Positions 23,029 through 35,743 are shown, numbered from the stretch's first letter. The stretch is 64,000 nucleotides of DNA from Benincasa hispida (GCF_009727055.1 NC_052352.1:27902107-27966106); one strand, 5' to 3'. Notes: a model not told the origin generated them from the letters alone. Program-made: numbers and translations.

Positions 23029-26000
23029 TATCACACCCCCTCTCAGATTACCCTTTAAACCTGCAAGAAGGTGTGACCGTAGTAGTTACCAACCCTCTTG
23101 CTTGTACTTACTACCTACTAACCTGCTTAACCTGACTTAGAACCTTGAAATTCACATATATAAATATACTCAATCATCAACTTGAGAACAAATGACAATC
23201 AATAAACGAGTTATATATTACTCTTCAATAATACAACTTATACACTTTACATATGCAGATAAGCAAGAAGCCCACCAAGCTCAACTTGTCCCTACAAGAC
23301 ATTATACATGTGTACTACTTATTACAAAACTCTCACATAAACTTCTAACATTTTGGTCTCAAGTGTCAGAGCAACAGCAGAGTCGTCTTCTGGGGAGTGA
23401 CCGCTACATGTGGAGAAAACATTAAAACAGGGTGAGCTAAAAGCCTAGTGTGGCTAACCTTTGAGCATATAAGACATATACATCAGTTATGTTTAACAAA
23501 GAGATCATGAAATGAAAAGCGTTGCTAAGAATGAGAAGTTAGCCAAGAAAGTAATTACATAACACTTTTCCTACTAGAGTTTAACGGTAACATGGTGTCA
23601 TAAACCTCAACTCTAGAAGACCCGTAGGCCTCATCTTCTGCATTAAATATCTTTACAAGAGAGTGACTCCTATGGTCTGCTCTTGTACATAACCTTATTA
23701 AACCATGGCCTAGGAGACTCTACATCGACCTCTCACTTATGGCCCAAGAGACCCATACTTCAGCCTCTTCTTCTGAACCTTTTATATGCACATGGAGTCA
23801 TTAAGTACCGTCAACACCTTAGGTACTTCCTGGACACCTTCCGCCTTCAGTGTTCGACCAACTAAAGATATATCATGCTTAACATCACATCCTTTATAAA
23901 CCATCCAGAACGTAGCCTTATACTTAGCATTTGTGGAAACTTAGCTACAGTCCTTAGAGTGCATGCTTCACATAGGATACCTTTATGTAATAAGGTTATC
24001 ATGTCACCTTGGCATGCGATCAACCAAACACATACTCAAGGAAGATGCTAAGCAACCTCATGTGGCTTATTTGCTTGAGACCTATAAACTTATCGACAAT
24101 TATCCATAAATGACAGAGTTCATCCCTCTTCATAGTCCTTGTTAACACGGAGCCAGCTCAATGCATAACATTCGTCACTAATAAGTTTTACTGAAACTTG
24201 GCTTCATCTCTTGGGATGTGGATCCTCTATCCATCACCTTCCTAGTCATATTGATCCTACGTATACGTAGTAAAGATTCTATCACCAACCGTCTCTAAGC
24301 TCAGTTACCACTTCAAGGTATTGAGCTAAACATATTTTACTAGGATTCCTTCACCTAGACCCCTCACTTAGCTTGTCTTATAGACCCAACTTTCCCTGAG
24401 TAGCCTACGCTAACCATTTAGATTCTGTTTAGGGCAACATACCTCATAAGCATTAGACATTAATTACTTAAAACATCATGCCCGAACCATAACTATCCAT
24501 ACTCTATAAGTTATTAATCTACCAAGCATTCATAAACATCAGCAAGGTAAATAGCTAGGTAAATGTTTGAGGCTGGCTACCAATAAGTGACTTTTCTTAA
24601 AGCATGACTTGTTAAATCATTCATAACGTTTGTAAGCATTAGAGTCACTAAAAAATCCTTAGGTTTGGTTCTTCTTAGACTTTGTAGGCCTCTCCAATGA
24701 ACATAGTTCCTACACATAAAAGAATAAGAGTTTAGTTGTTACTTGGCCTCCTTTTTTAGACTATTCTTTAACTAAGCTCATACTTGGCAATGGATTGCCC
24801 AATCGTTCACATTTTCCAGATTCAACTTCTAACGTAAATAACTTGAAAACTATAACCCATTTCATGAAAGTTCTTTCTCCAAACATGTTCCAAATTTCGT
24901 TACCAACATTACCTCAAAGTTTTAGCATGAAACTTCTTGTGGTTTAACCTAGGCCCTCGTATCTTTCCCGATGGCCCTAGCTCCAACTTCCTGCTTGAGT
25001 AAAGATTCTAGGGTTACTTCCAAATTTATATATAACTCGAAACCTAGACCTTTTCTTACCAAGGTTCCTTCTACAAACTTATTTAGAAGGGTGTCCATGA
25101 GAATATCTTAAAGTTTCAACTCAAAAAATCTAAGTGGTTCGGTCTAGATCTATGTTTCTTTGACAAGTTCCTGAAAAAGCTAAAAAAATAACCTCCGATC
25201 TTCGTTCCTTCTCCGATCTTCTTTCCAGTGAGATCTCCCTTCTAAAGCTTGATTTCAGCAACTAGACTTGATGAGCTTTCCAATGGTATTAAGTTCGTCC
25301 AATTTGCTCGAGAAAATCGTCCCCAAAGCAAGCCTTAAAAGTTCTTCTCCATTTTATACTACTGTCCAACCCCTTCACCTGAAATCTCTTTAAGCCACCT
25401 CACCCATTAATGGAGATCAAAGGTCGAGATTAAGTCATCTGTCCAAATAATTAAAAGAGAGGTCTAAAACTGAGCGTTTAAATTTGAGTGTTTTGAGCAA
25501 CTCGTTACTCGCTGGGGAAACTCGATAGGAAGATGTCCTTACTCGACAGATAATTCCAGGGCTCTCTGTCAAATACTCGATGGGAGGACTCGCTACTTGA
25601 TGGGGAACTCGACGCTGGGAGCTCGCTCGACACGCGCCCTTACTTGGTGCTCTAACTCAACACATGAGCCTTCCTCGCTCGTCCTGGACACTCGCCTCCT
25701 TCCCTGCTCATCTATACTCGACACTCGGCAGCATCTACTCGATGCTCTACCCTTTTCAATTACTTATACTCGACATTCGCTTCCTTCTCCCTCACTTATA
25801 CTCGACGCTCGACAGCATTTACTCGATGCTCGCCTGGCGCTTACTCGATGCTTAAGCATCCTTCAGTTCCTTCAACACTTAGCCAAAAATTCCCCTTGTA
25901 AAGCCCATATGATAGGTAATGAGGGTTAGACTCCCTTACTTAACCATTTTTCTCCTATTTTCCAAAATTCACCTTTTATTTCGGGATGTACAAATCCAAT

Positions 26001-26087
26001 CTAACTTAGATGTTTAACCCAACACTTTGCTTAACTTAATGATAAACATAGTATAAAAGGGAAAAGTGTGGTACGGGTATTACATCA
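23029..26087 (-). mobile_element. 3.06-kb solo-LTR-like insertion, probably Ty3/gypsy type
   Basis: Flanked by CTAGT on both sides and splits one copia 3' region (22935-23028 joins 26088-26110). On the minus strand it starts TGATGTAATACCCGTACC and ends GGGGGTGTGATA. The tgtaatacccg start is common in long gypsy LTRs, but the far end is not a textbook CA. No polymerase frame is visible. At 25500-25860 it has a degenerate repeat built on ACTCGAYRCTCG, which creates spurious frames (25597-25929). Confidence 0.6.
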
Positions 26088-26092
26088 CTAGT
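26088..26092. repeat. Target-site duplication, right copy (CTAGT)
   Basis: Matches 23024-23028. Confidence 0.7.
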
Positions 26093-26100
26093 TTTACGTC

Positions 26101-26111
26101 GAGTAGGAGAT
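26101..26111 (+). other. Polypurine tract before a 3' LTR
   Basis: GAGTAGGAGAT stands just before the LTR start at 26112; it is a decayed form of AAGTGGGAGA. Confidence 0.6.
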
Positions 26112-27376
26112 TATTCGGGTTGATGCCCTAAATCTCATAGGGTCCTATAGTTTGTAATTATAATGTACAAACATCTTATTTATTTAATAAAATATATGAT
26201 GTTTTATTTCAATTTTATTGCATTAACCACAAACCAATAATCTAAGATCCAAGGTTATCTTGTAGTTTAAACACGTATGTAGAGACATACAGGTAGATCA
26301 TGTTTAAGTGATAACCTAAATGGTCTGTAGTAGATGGATAAGTTTGGATATTATCCTTGTGACACTACGAGTATGACCCACTTTGTAGATGTTACAATTG
26401 TTGTAAAGTGCTACAAATGATCTTGTCCTAATCATTCAGTGGAGACATGTGAGTGGGATATTCCATACAAAAGAATTTGTATAAGACCGGACCACAAAAT
26501 TTTAGTCTCATTATATAATGTCGTTCATAATAGAGACTTACATTTTACCAAGATAGTCATACGTAACATGATCTGAATCCTGGGTGAGTTGTGAACTCCT
26601 GCCTATGAAGGCGGTCCTTTGATTTGTATAGGTGAGAGTGATCAGATCGCCAACTCAACAAGCCTACCATTTTGGGGATTCGTCTAATTGGAGAGCTAAG
26701 AACACAACTACACAAGAAGGAATTTACTCCTTCCCCAATATCGGTGTAAGTAGATAAATTGCTCCCTTAAAGGCTGATTTCAGGGATTGAACAAAGTGGC
26801 GCCACACCCTCTCCAGGCCCGAGAGTAGTTTTGTCATAGTTGGACTATGATTTATTATTTTTTAGAGGGATTAGTGGTATTTAAGGAGTTAGATGTAACT
26901 ACATAGGCAAAACGGTAATTTTGGCCCAGCTATACTTACGAGCAATTTGTGAAAGGTCATCGTACTGTTAATTGGTTATATCCAATGGGCACAAAAATAT
27001 ATCTGTAGTGTGAAAATTACAGCTATTGGTCTCCGGGAGTTGATGAAAATTGGTTGATTTAATTAAATAGTTTAATTAATTAATCAATCAATCTATAGGT
27101 CCATAAGGTCCCTTCAGTAGCTCATCTAGGAATAATGAGAATTGAATATTTTTTTGATTAATTTGAATAGTTCAAATTAATAAAGGAAATTAATTATATA
27201 TGATATAATTAATGTAACGTATTTGATACATTATAATATAAGTTTTATTTGAGAGGAAATAAATATTTGAATATGATTCGAATATTAATCTATAGGTTAT
27301 ATTTAATATGAATTTGATTCATATTAAATACTATAGGTTAAATGAGAGAATATTGAACTATAGGTACATTATATAT

Positions 27377-27381
27377 GATAT
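27377..27381. repeat. Target-site duplication, left copy (GATAT)
   Basis: GATAT immediately before the nested LTR; the partner is at 29552-29556. Confidence 0.85.
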
Positions 27382-29551
27382 TGTTGGGGTTAATACCCTA
27401 AAGTCTTGTGTCCTATAGTTTGCAAACACATTTTGTATGAACGTTTGTGATGTATAATATATGATATTAACTCCACTTCTTGACTTTGTACATTTAGATA
27501 TTTTATTTGCTTTACTATAAACCAATAAACTTAATATCCCTAGTTGTCTTTATATAACTTGAGCATGTATGTAGTGGCATACAAGTGGATCATGTCTTAA
27601 GTGATAACCAAAATGGTTTGTAGTATATAGATATAGGAAGGAAACCTTACCCTGATAACACTATGGATGCGACCCGCTTTGTGGAATAGTTTTAAGTGAT
27701 ATGACTTGTCACAGATGGTCTGATCCTAATCATTCGTGTAGGGGACATGCGAGCGGGGTCATCTTATACAAAGATTTTGTGTAAGACCTGACCACAAAGT
27801 GTTAATGTCTCATCATATAACTCCGTTCATGACGGAGATTTCACTTCACTAGGATGACCATAGGTAACATGACCCAAATCCTAAGTGAGTTGTGAACTCC
27901 TACCATTGAGGGCAGTTCTTTCATTTGCATGGGTGCGAGTGGCCAGAGCGCCGACTCAAACCTATCACTTTGGGGATTCGTCTAATTTGGGAGCTGGGAA
28001 CTCAGCTTCACAAGAAGGAGTTCACTCCTTCCCTGAAGCAGGGGTAAGTAGATAGATTGCTCCCTTAAGTGCTGATCCTTGGGCTTAAACGATGTGGCGC
28101 CACACACCTTCTCATGGCCCGAGAAGTGTTTACACATAGCAGGACTATGTTGTATTATTCATTAGAGGGATCAGTGGTACTTAAGGAGTAAGATGTAACT
28201 ACAGGGGCAAAACAGTAAATTGTCCCAGCTGTACTTACGAGCATCTGTGAAGGGTCATCGTACTGATGATTGGTTATATCCAATAGGCATAGAAATATAT
28301 CTATGGTAAGAAGAGTTCAGCTATAGGTCTTTAGTGGAATGTCTGGCAGTTAACGGATGGTGGATATCGTGGCTAAAGAGTTTAGTCAGTTATCTACATA
28401 CCGTTGGAGCTTCGAGCATAGGTCCATAAGGTCCCCTTGGTAACTTGGATAAAAGTTAAGAATCAGTTTTTAGGTCAGTTTGAAATGTTCAAATTGACAA
28501 GAAGGATTTCGATTATATATGATATAATTGAACTAGTTAATTATATATGATATAATTAATTTTATGTATGAGATACATTAATTTGGAGGAAATTGGATTA
28601 AATATGATTTATATCTAGTGGAGGAAAAATACTATGGTTAATATATGATATTAAGCCATAGGTTATGAATATAATGAGATTATATTTATTACTTATTAAT
28701 TGAACAGTTACGGGATAATTGGTCAGCGTCTCTTCTGTTTTCATAACGGATGAGTAAGATGAAGAATCCATTTGAGACGTTTAAATAGCTCACGGTGTGT
28801 TAAACATTGGATGCGCAAATAGTGTTAAAGTGTGTCATCGCTTAGTAAAAATCAGAGCCTATACCATTGTGTTGAACGATCGTTTACCTATACAATAGTG
28901 TTGAACGATCGCTTACCTATACAATAGTGTTGAATGATCGCTTAACACTTACACCCACGCGTGCTATTTATTAAATGATCGCTTACCTTTTATTAAACGA
29001 TCGTTTAGCACCCGAGTTTTTCTAAACGGTTGTATAGACGATCACTTAGTTTTTCCTACACGATTGTTTAGACGATCGCTTACCTTTTCCTACACGATCG
29101 TATATTTCACCTAAATGATCAAGCATTTTGTCTATACGATAGATGAGCCTTTCTCCCACTTGTTTGATAGTTGTATATGATCTCCCTTTCTCCTCCCCTC
29201 TACCAAATCCGAACAAAGTCCACCCTTTGGAATCTCACTCCGAGAAACTAAAGATTCCGAGTGGTGGTGTCGTCCCCGTTTCCTTCTGTTCGTCTGGAGA
29301 CTGTTCGAGGTAGACGATTGGGAGTTATTAATCGAGAACTTGCCGTTCCAGCAAAAGCGATATTTGCTGTGTAGAAAAGTCTTCAACTGGTATGATCTCT
29401 CGGTCTCTTATTTATTGATCCTATAAGCATGCCAGTAATTTAGCGCTATGAATGCATTCTGTATGTTTGAATGTATATGTGAAAATTCTGTCACAATAAA
29501 TTGGAAAGATCCGCTTCCGCTCATATGTACTCTTGAATAAGAGTTCCTTCA
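27382..29551 (+). mobile_element. Solo copia LTR (family Y), 2170 bp, nested
   Basis: Starts TGTTGGGGTTAATACCC, ends AAGAGTTCCTTCA, with GATAT on both sides and no internal region. It contains the richest CGATCG array within an LTR (28810-29130), including tandem copies of a 30-bp unit (tatacaatagtgttgaacg plus atcgcttacc) at 28868-28940. Confidence 0.9.
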
Positions 29552-29556
29552 GATAT
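29552..29556. repeat. Target-site duplication, right copy (GATAT)
   Basis: Matches 27377-27381. Confidence 0.85.
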
Positions 29557-30396
29557 AACATAAACTATAGGTTATATGTTATATTAGATATAACATATAG
29601 TTTAGTATATGTTAGATAGTAAATTAGTTTTATATCTATATGTGTGTGTATGTGTTTGTGTGTGTATTAAATTTATTAACTTGAAAATTAGTTTTTAAAA
29701 TTTAAAGGTTATTTTGAGAGGGAGTTATTTGATAACTCCCTCCTTGATTCTCGCAAAACGTGGAACTGGGAGTTTTTGCGTATAGGGTTTTGATCGTTCT
29801 TCTTCACAGTTGATGCAAAGCAAATAGAGTGAAAAAGCTCCCAAGAAATCTCTCTGCAAAATCTTTTTCCTCTTAAAATATTTCTCCCTTCCTCTCCCAA
29901 AAATTACTTTAAGCCCACAAACTCTCGTGATTCTCACTCTATAGAGAAGACCAAGGTTTCGTTGTGGTAGTGTCTATTTTAGGGCTGCGTGTTTTTTGGC
30001 TGCTTGTGTTCCAAGAAGTTCGCTTGAGATCGTTGAGTTCATGATTGGACAGGAATTATACAAGAGGCTAGTCTTTAAAGGTAAGTGTTTCCTAACCCTA
30101 AGTTTCCTCTCTTTTCTGTTTTTAGCATGTCGTAATTTAAAATGCATATTAATGTTTTCCATCATCTATAATTTAAGTTCCTGTATAAAACAAAATTGGA
30201 ATACGATCTGCTTCCACTTCGGATTCGCGCATCCTTCACCAAATTGGTCGCTTTTTGAAGTTCAAAGATTAAATGAACATTTTGAAAGTATCGGGACTAA
30301 AATGAACCAAAACTAAAGTATAGAGACCAAAATGAACATTTTTTTGTAAATTAGTTTAAAAAAATTCCAACAAAAAATAATCAAATCAAAATTTAT

Positions 30397-30463
30397 GAGG
30401 ACTAAACCTCCGACCTCTAAGAATAGAGTGTATACCAATACCACTAAACCAAGCTCATTTTAG
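30397..30463 (-). repeat. tRNA-like head of a possible SINE
   Basis: On the minus strand it reads like a degenerate tRNA gene: box-A-like tggtttagtgg (about 30451-30441) and box-B-like aggtttagtcc (about 30409-30399), spaced as in a tRNA. The anticodon arm does not fold convincingly. Such heads drive Pol III transcription of plant SINEs; no clear tail or flanking duplication was found. Confidence 0.4.
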
Positions 30464-32221
30464 CCAAATCAAAATTTCATGAACGAATTGACGCAAAAAA
30501 ATATATATGGAAGAAATATATTTTATTGAATGGTTAGAGAATGTGATCTAAGAGTTTTAGGAAAGTTGATATTTATAATTTTTTGTTAAAGAGTAAATTG
30601 AAAAGTAATTCTTGATTTTTTTTTTTTTTTTTCAAAAGACCATTCTTCTTGATGGATTAATAAATAATTCACGTAACCATCTAACCTTTCTCCCATAATT
30701 GTTTTCTTACACTTACAATTACAATCCCAAATGGAACTCTAGTCTAAAACTAATACCTACAAATAGACATTAAATTAATCAAGTGCTTGTGTCCAAAGCA
30801 TTTATAATTGCTAAGACATGTTTACCTTAAAGAACAAGGTGAAGACTCCAAAGCTGACTTAAAGGCAAATAAAAACTTGATTATTTAGTATCAAGCATGT
30901 GTAGACCATAACTCTAAATGTGTCTATAAAAGTTATCATTTTTTAAATTCAATATGTAAGGATGAATATTTGAACATGCACTCAATCAGTATATTTGGAT
31001 CAAATATTAAGACATACAATTTAATTTTGAACATCTATGTGTTAGGATAAATTTTAAAAAAAGAAAAAAGAAAAAAAAAGAAAAAAAGAAAAAGCATGTA
31101 TGAGTGGAGATTTAAAAAACTTTGTGGTGATGTCTCGTGTTGCCATTTTACATTTTTTTTTCCATCTTCTTTTCTTTAAGTTCCACAACTTGTCAGATTA
31201 GGAGATGCAAATTAAAATTTGACTTTTCAATCAACAATATATATTAACTAATTGAATTATGCTTAAATTAACGTTACATCATCTTAATTAAAAACAAAGA
31301 TAGAACTTTTCTCTTTAAACACAATCGTTTAAGGAGGATATATTCAAACTTCTAACTTTATGGCCAAAAGTAAAAAGTAAAGTAAAATATTGACATCCAT
31401 AGAAATGTCGAGGTCTTAATTTTATAGAAATATTGATAAAATATCGATATTGATGGATATTTTTCAAAAAATTATAAAAAAATTAAAGAAATCTTTTTCT
31501 TTTACATGTGAAGTGTGGAGATTGAACTGAGGTACAAGTCTATGTCGGATTAGCTATGTTCATATTAAAGGAAAAAAAAAGGAAGTTATTTAAATTAATA
31601 AATAAATTTTTATGTTTTTTAACCAAATTAAAAGATTTGTTATTTATATTATAACTTACTTTTTTTGCTTCAATACTTCTTTTTTACGAAAATGTCGATG
31701 TCAAACACATACAAATAGAAAAAAATTATGCATAAATAACTATTACTCTCATGTATAATTTGATACATCATCAAATGATATATTAATTTATTTTATAGAT
31801 CCTATCTAGTTTTTAAATTTTATTTGATGATAAATAATAAATAGAGGTAGTATATAAATTTTTCAAAAATATTTTAACGAAAATTTAATAAATGAATATT
31901 AGGATTATCTAGAAAAGGAAACTGAAAAATAATATTTTACATCTTTTTCTTTCCTCTTGGTCAATCAATGCGCCAAATGGGCTTTTCCTTGAAAAGGACT
32001 CTATCCACTTTGGCTTCACACGTAATGATGAAAGCTGACATCCTTTAATCATCGGTCATCACTTAAAAATATTTTAAAATTTATAATATATTTTGAGTTG
32101 TTTGAATTTTGAAGCTTATGTTTAGTTTTTTAATTTTTAATAAATTTATAATAGAAAAATTTTCATATATCGAAAAAAATCTCAAACTATTTATAAAAAA
32201 ATACTAATAGACATGAATAGA

Positions 32222-32390
32222 CGGTTTTGGGAATAGAGCTCGTTTGGTGCCCCAAACGGCCTCACAGGCTACGCCGGGAGGCCATTTTTTGCTCGCAAAC
32301 CTTCTGGAGTGAAAAAGCGCGAAAAAGAACCCAGGGGTTAAGAATAATGATAAAAAGTCGTGTGCCAGACGATTTTTCTATCTGTACTTT
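32222..32390. other. GC-richer island in AT-rich DNA
   Basis: A sharp compositional change from about 30% to about 50% GC (ccccaaacggcctcacaggc and following), set between repeat text of the tagacatt/gacttctatc kind on both sides. The frame at 32227-32409 resembles nothing known. Confidence 0.45.
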
Positions 32391-32763
32391 TATCGGTTTT
32401 TATCACTAATAGACATTGATGGACTTCTATCAACCTCTATAAAAAAAATTATTTGCTATTTTGTGTAAATAATTTTCTTTATTTTTCTATTTTTGAAAAT
32501 TTCTCATTATAACAAGTCCTTAAACTTTTAACGTTATCTATAGATTCTTGATAAATTAAAAGTCTTAGAAAATAATTGATTTGATATAAATTTTAAAATA
32601 TATCTAATAGAATTGTATACTTTCAAGGGGCACTTGTAAAAAGGACAAAACAAGTTAGACTAATTAGGTCCTTAACCTACATATTTAATGCTTGTAAAAA
32701 TGGCAAAAACGAAGTTCAACCCATACATAAAAGAGGTAAAATATGTAAATGTCCTTACTAATA

Positions 32764-33106
32764 ATGTATACTTGATACACTTGGTACACTACCGACATAC
32801 TTGATAACGATGCACTTGACTGATGTATTTAATATACTTGTCAATCATGCACTCACTTATACTGTTAATAAACTTGACACACTTAATCGATATATTCAAT
32901 AATGATGCATTTGATTGATAAATTGTTGATACATTAGTCAGTTATTCACTCATTTATATCTCTGATAAAGTTGATACACTTGACTGATATACTAGATATT
33001 GATACACTTAACCAATATACTGTCAATATACTCGATTGATATATTGTTGATGAACTTAATAATGATGCACTTGATTGAGTTGATATACTTTACAATGATA
33101 CACATA
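32764..33106. repeat. Degenerate minisatellite
   Basis: About 340 bp of a decayed unit near 20 bp, consensus-like tgatacacttgactgatatact, repeated many times (for example 32953-33060). Confidence 0.7.
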
Positions 33107-33144
33107 TATATATATTTTTAAATAAAATAAAATAAGAACTGCAC

Positions 33145-33400
33145 TTTTCCTTCTTCAACGCTCCTCTACACCATCTGTCTCCACTCATGGCTCCACCTCT
33201 CTACCACCAACCATCACACGTCCGGTCACCAGTTGTGGATCACCGCCTCTCTCTCTCTATTTTTTCTCTCTCCAACATCCCTCTTTCACCAACTAGCATT
33301 GCTCCACACCATTTGTCACTACCCACCGACTTACCTTTGTGGGTCACCCCATGTCCGGTTTTTGGTCACCGATTCTCTCTCTCTCTATCAGTTGATTGCT
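33145..33400 (+). repeat. Pyrimidine-rich repeat patch
   Basis: C/T-rich DNA with (ct)n runs at 33246-33275 and 33373-33390 and two similar pieces (cgtccggtcaccag at 33219 and tgtccggtttttggtcaccg at 33353). The two overlapping frames (33187-33433) are Ser/Pro/Leu-rich products of this composition, not recognisable proteins. Confidence 0.5.
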
Positions 33401-35590
33401 TATGACAAATATGAAATAAAAAATAAAAAATAAAAATCCAGATTTTAAGTTTTTTCCATACTTGCAAAATATCAAATATGGGTGACCACCTACAAAATAA
33501 CATATTCAAATTATCATTTATTATAATTTTCCTTTTTAAAAAATTGTATCTAGTAGATACATAAATCATAAAAATCAAGATTGATTGACTAAATTTGTAA
33601 ACTTGAAAGTTTATGAATTAAATAAACCAAAATTCAAAGTTAAAAAACTAAATTTGTAATTTGACCTATAATTTAATAATTTTTCCACATAATATTGTTT
33701 TTAAGTTCAAAATATTTTTGTCCGAAATATTAATAAAATTATATTTATAGTAGTAATTCATTGACTTAAACTTTCGAAACAAGTTAGATCAAAGGTTCGA
33801 AATAACAATCTTCATGGAAATATCGAGATCTCAATTTTATGATAATATCGATACCGATGAAAATTGATGACAATTATTATAATTAGTTGATGAAATTTTG
33901 ATTGTGACTTAATTAAACTATAATTGACCATGTTTGATCATTATTTCTATAAAGCAAGACAACATTTATATGTATATTGTAAATATATGTGTAAATGTCA
34001 ATGTGAGAGCAAAAAGTTTAAAAATAAATGGAAAAATAACTACATAATAATATAAAGTTTATGAATATTTTGAGGTAAAATAATGTGGAAATGAAAGTTT
34101 TGGATGCATATTTATTCAATTTTGAGGTGGAATGATGGAAAAATTTAATAAAAAGGGCTTAAATGAGGTTAAACTTAATATAAGTTTTTTTTTTTTTTTT
34201 TTCAAATTTACTTTCTTTAAAAATAAAAGTTTAGATTTAAAATAAAATTGACAATTGAGAAAAGTTGAAAATTATAAAAAGTACCCTATTGGAAAATTTT
34301 CATCTTTGGTTGAGAATGACATTGGGCTGTGAAAATATATAATTGTGTGTAATCATGACCATAGAACTCAAAATCATGGTAAAGAATTGAAAAGAAATAG
34401 ATTAATTTTCAAAATTCAAATGGTTACCAACTATAACCTAAATGATTACCAAACGAGGATCTTTAAACTTTAAAGTTTGTGTATATTTGATATATAAGCT
34501 TTTAAAATTATAAATTTAGTCTCTTTACTTTAATATTTTTAAGAAATGTACCAAACAAAAAGTTCAAATTGATTTTCAATTGATAAATTAATTTTAAAAA
34601 AATTCAAATATTTTAGATACCATTATACAAAATTGAAAGTTTAAAGATCTGCTAGACATAAATCTTAATGCTTAGTAAATAAACTTGTAATTTGATCCTT
34701 TTAGAAACTACTTAAATTACTTTTCTTTAAGTTGACCACGTGAGATGGAAATTCAAACATTTAACATTTTAATTGAGCGTATATATATATACACACTGAT
34801 GATAACAACCTAATTAACCTCTCCGTATAGAGAGTATATTATTGAAGTATGTTTAGATTTAAAAAAACAACTCAATTAACTTTTTGAGTAATTCATTTAA
34901 ATGGTAAAACTATTAAAAATATTTTCAAGTATAACACAATGTCATTGTCTATTAGTGATAAACCACGATGACATTTATCAATATACGATAAATTACAATA
35001 GACATCCATCACTGGTAGATAAATGATATTTTATTATATTTATAAATAAGTTGGTTTATTTTTGTTTATTTGAAAAGAGCCCACTTTTCTTTTATCTAAA
35101 ATTTATACTTGAGCTATGCTAAAATTGAAAAAATAGAAAATAAAAACGTATTCAGGTTGATTTTTTTTTTGTTGAGCATAACTCAAACCTAATCAACTTT
35201 TCTAAATAGCTTACAATCATTTTTTTTTCATAGATATTTTTGTTGAGCAGTTAAAAATCAATCCAAATTAAAGACATCCATGTACAAAATGTCTTGTTGG
35301 AATTTTTTAAAAGAGATTGGTTTATGAGTAATTTCAAGAAACTAAGCATTAGGAGTAATTAGTGCAAAAATGATAAAAAAAAAAAAAAAAAAAAAAACCA
35401 CCACAACAACAACAACAAAAATTGCACGTAATGGTAAAAGAAAAATGGAATTTGCTGCGGGAGAAGTCCGATCGACAGTGGTGACTCCCCGGCGACGTAA
35501 AATCTCGCAATCATAGCGTCAGAACCGGTAATGACAGGAATCTACTCGCAAGATTCCGCATACCTTTCGATTATTTAAAGCTCTTCACTC

Positions 35591-35743
35591 ATGGCTGTTT
35601 ATCATCTGTATCACCCGTTCCAATTGAATTCGAATTTGAAACGACCCACTCAGTCGGCGATAATCGTCGGAAAACAGTTTCGTAGCAGTTCCAAGTTTTT
35701 TCAAATTCCAATTCGAATCTCTTGCAGTTTAGTTCTTTCGCAG
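35591..35743 (+). other. Possible upstream exon with short open frame before the phosphatase gene
   Basis: An ATG at 35591 opens 51 codons (MAVYHLYHPFQLNSN…CSLVLSQ), rich in Ser, Arg and Lys and without acidic residues, ending at a good splice donor (CAG|GTACTT, 35744). Joined to the acceptor at about 35965 (tttctctctttcag) it gives four more codons (WMSS) and a stop, well before the phosphatase ATG at 36100. It is either a spliced upstream open frame in the 5' leader or the relic of a plastid-targeting exon. A TATA-like ttatttaaag at 35571-35580 lies so close that transcription may start after this ATG. Transcript data would be decisive. Confidence 0.35.

Larger units (their letters stand above)
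26112..30238 (+). mobile_element. 3' LTR of a plus-strand copia element (family Y), split by a nested LTR
   Basis: Starts tattcgggttgatgcccta (decayed TGTTGGGGTTGATGCCC), runs to 27381, is interrupted by 27382-29551, resumes at about 29557 and ends GCGCATCCTTCA at 30238. The resumed part has the usual transcript-like section (gattctcactctatagaga) with a strong splice-donor text AAAGGTAAGT at 30077-30086. It is the right boundary of the retrotransposon block. The frame at 29996-30316 spans LTR and flank and is not a gene. Confidence 0.75.
30239..35460. other. AT-rich intergenic DNA
   Basis: No gene seen. Short frames do not resemble proteins. The stretch holds repeat remnants (gggactaaaatgaacc near 30295; a tRNA-like element at 30397-30463), homopolymer runs (30617-30632, 34183-34202, 35371-35397), a GC-richer island (32222-32390), a minisatellite (32764-33106) and a pyrimidine-rich patch (33145-33400). 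Confidence 0.7.

Noticed and set aside
25597..25929. 110-residue frame, His/Leu/Thr rich
   Set aside because: It is produced by the degenerate ACTCGAYRCTCG repeat within an LTR-like insertion.
26112..30238. LTR at 22026-22391 and LTR at 26112-30238 as the two LTRs of one element
   Set aside because: They belong to different LTR families (tgttgggttttatgtcc against ttgatgccctaaatctc) and the flanks do not match.
33187..33433. Two overlapping Ser/Pro/Leu-rich frames
   Set aside because: They follow from CT-rich simple repeat; no splice structure or homology.
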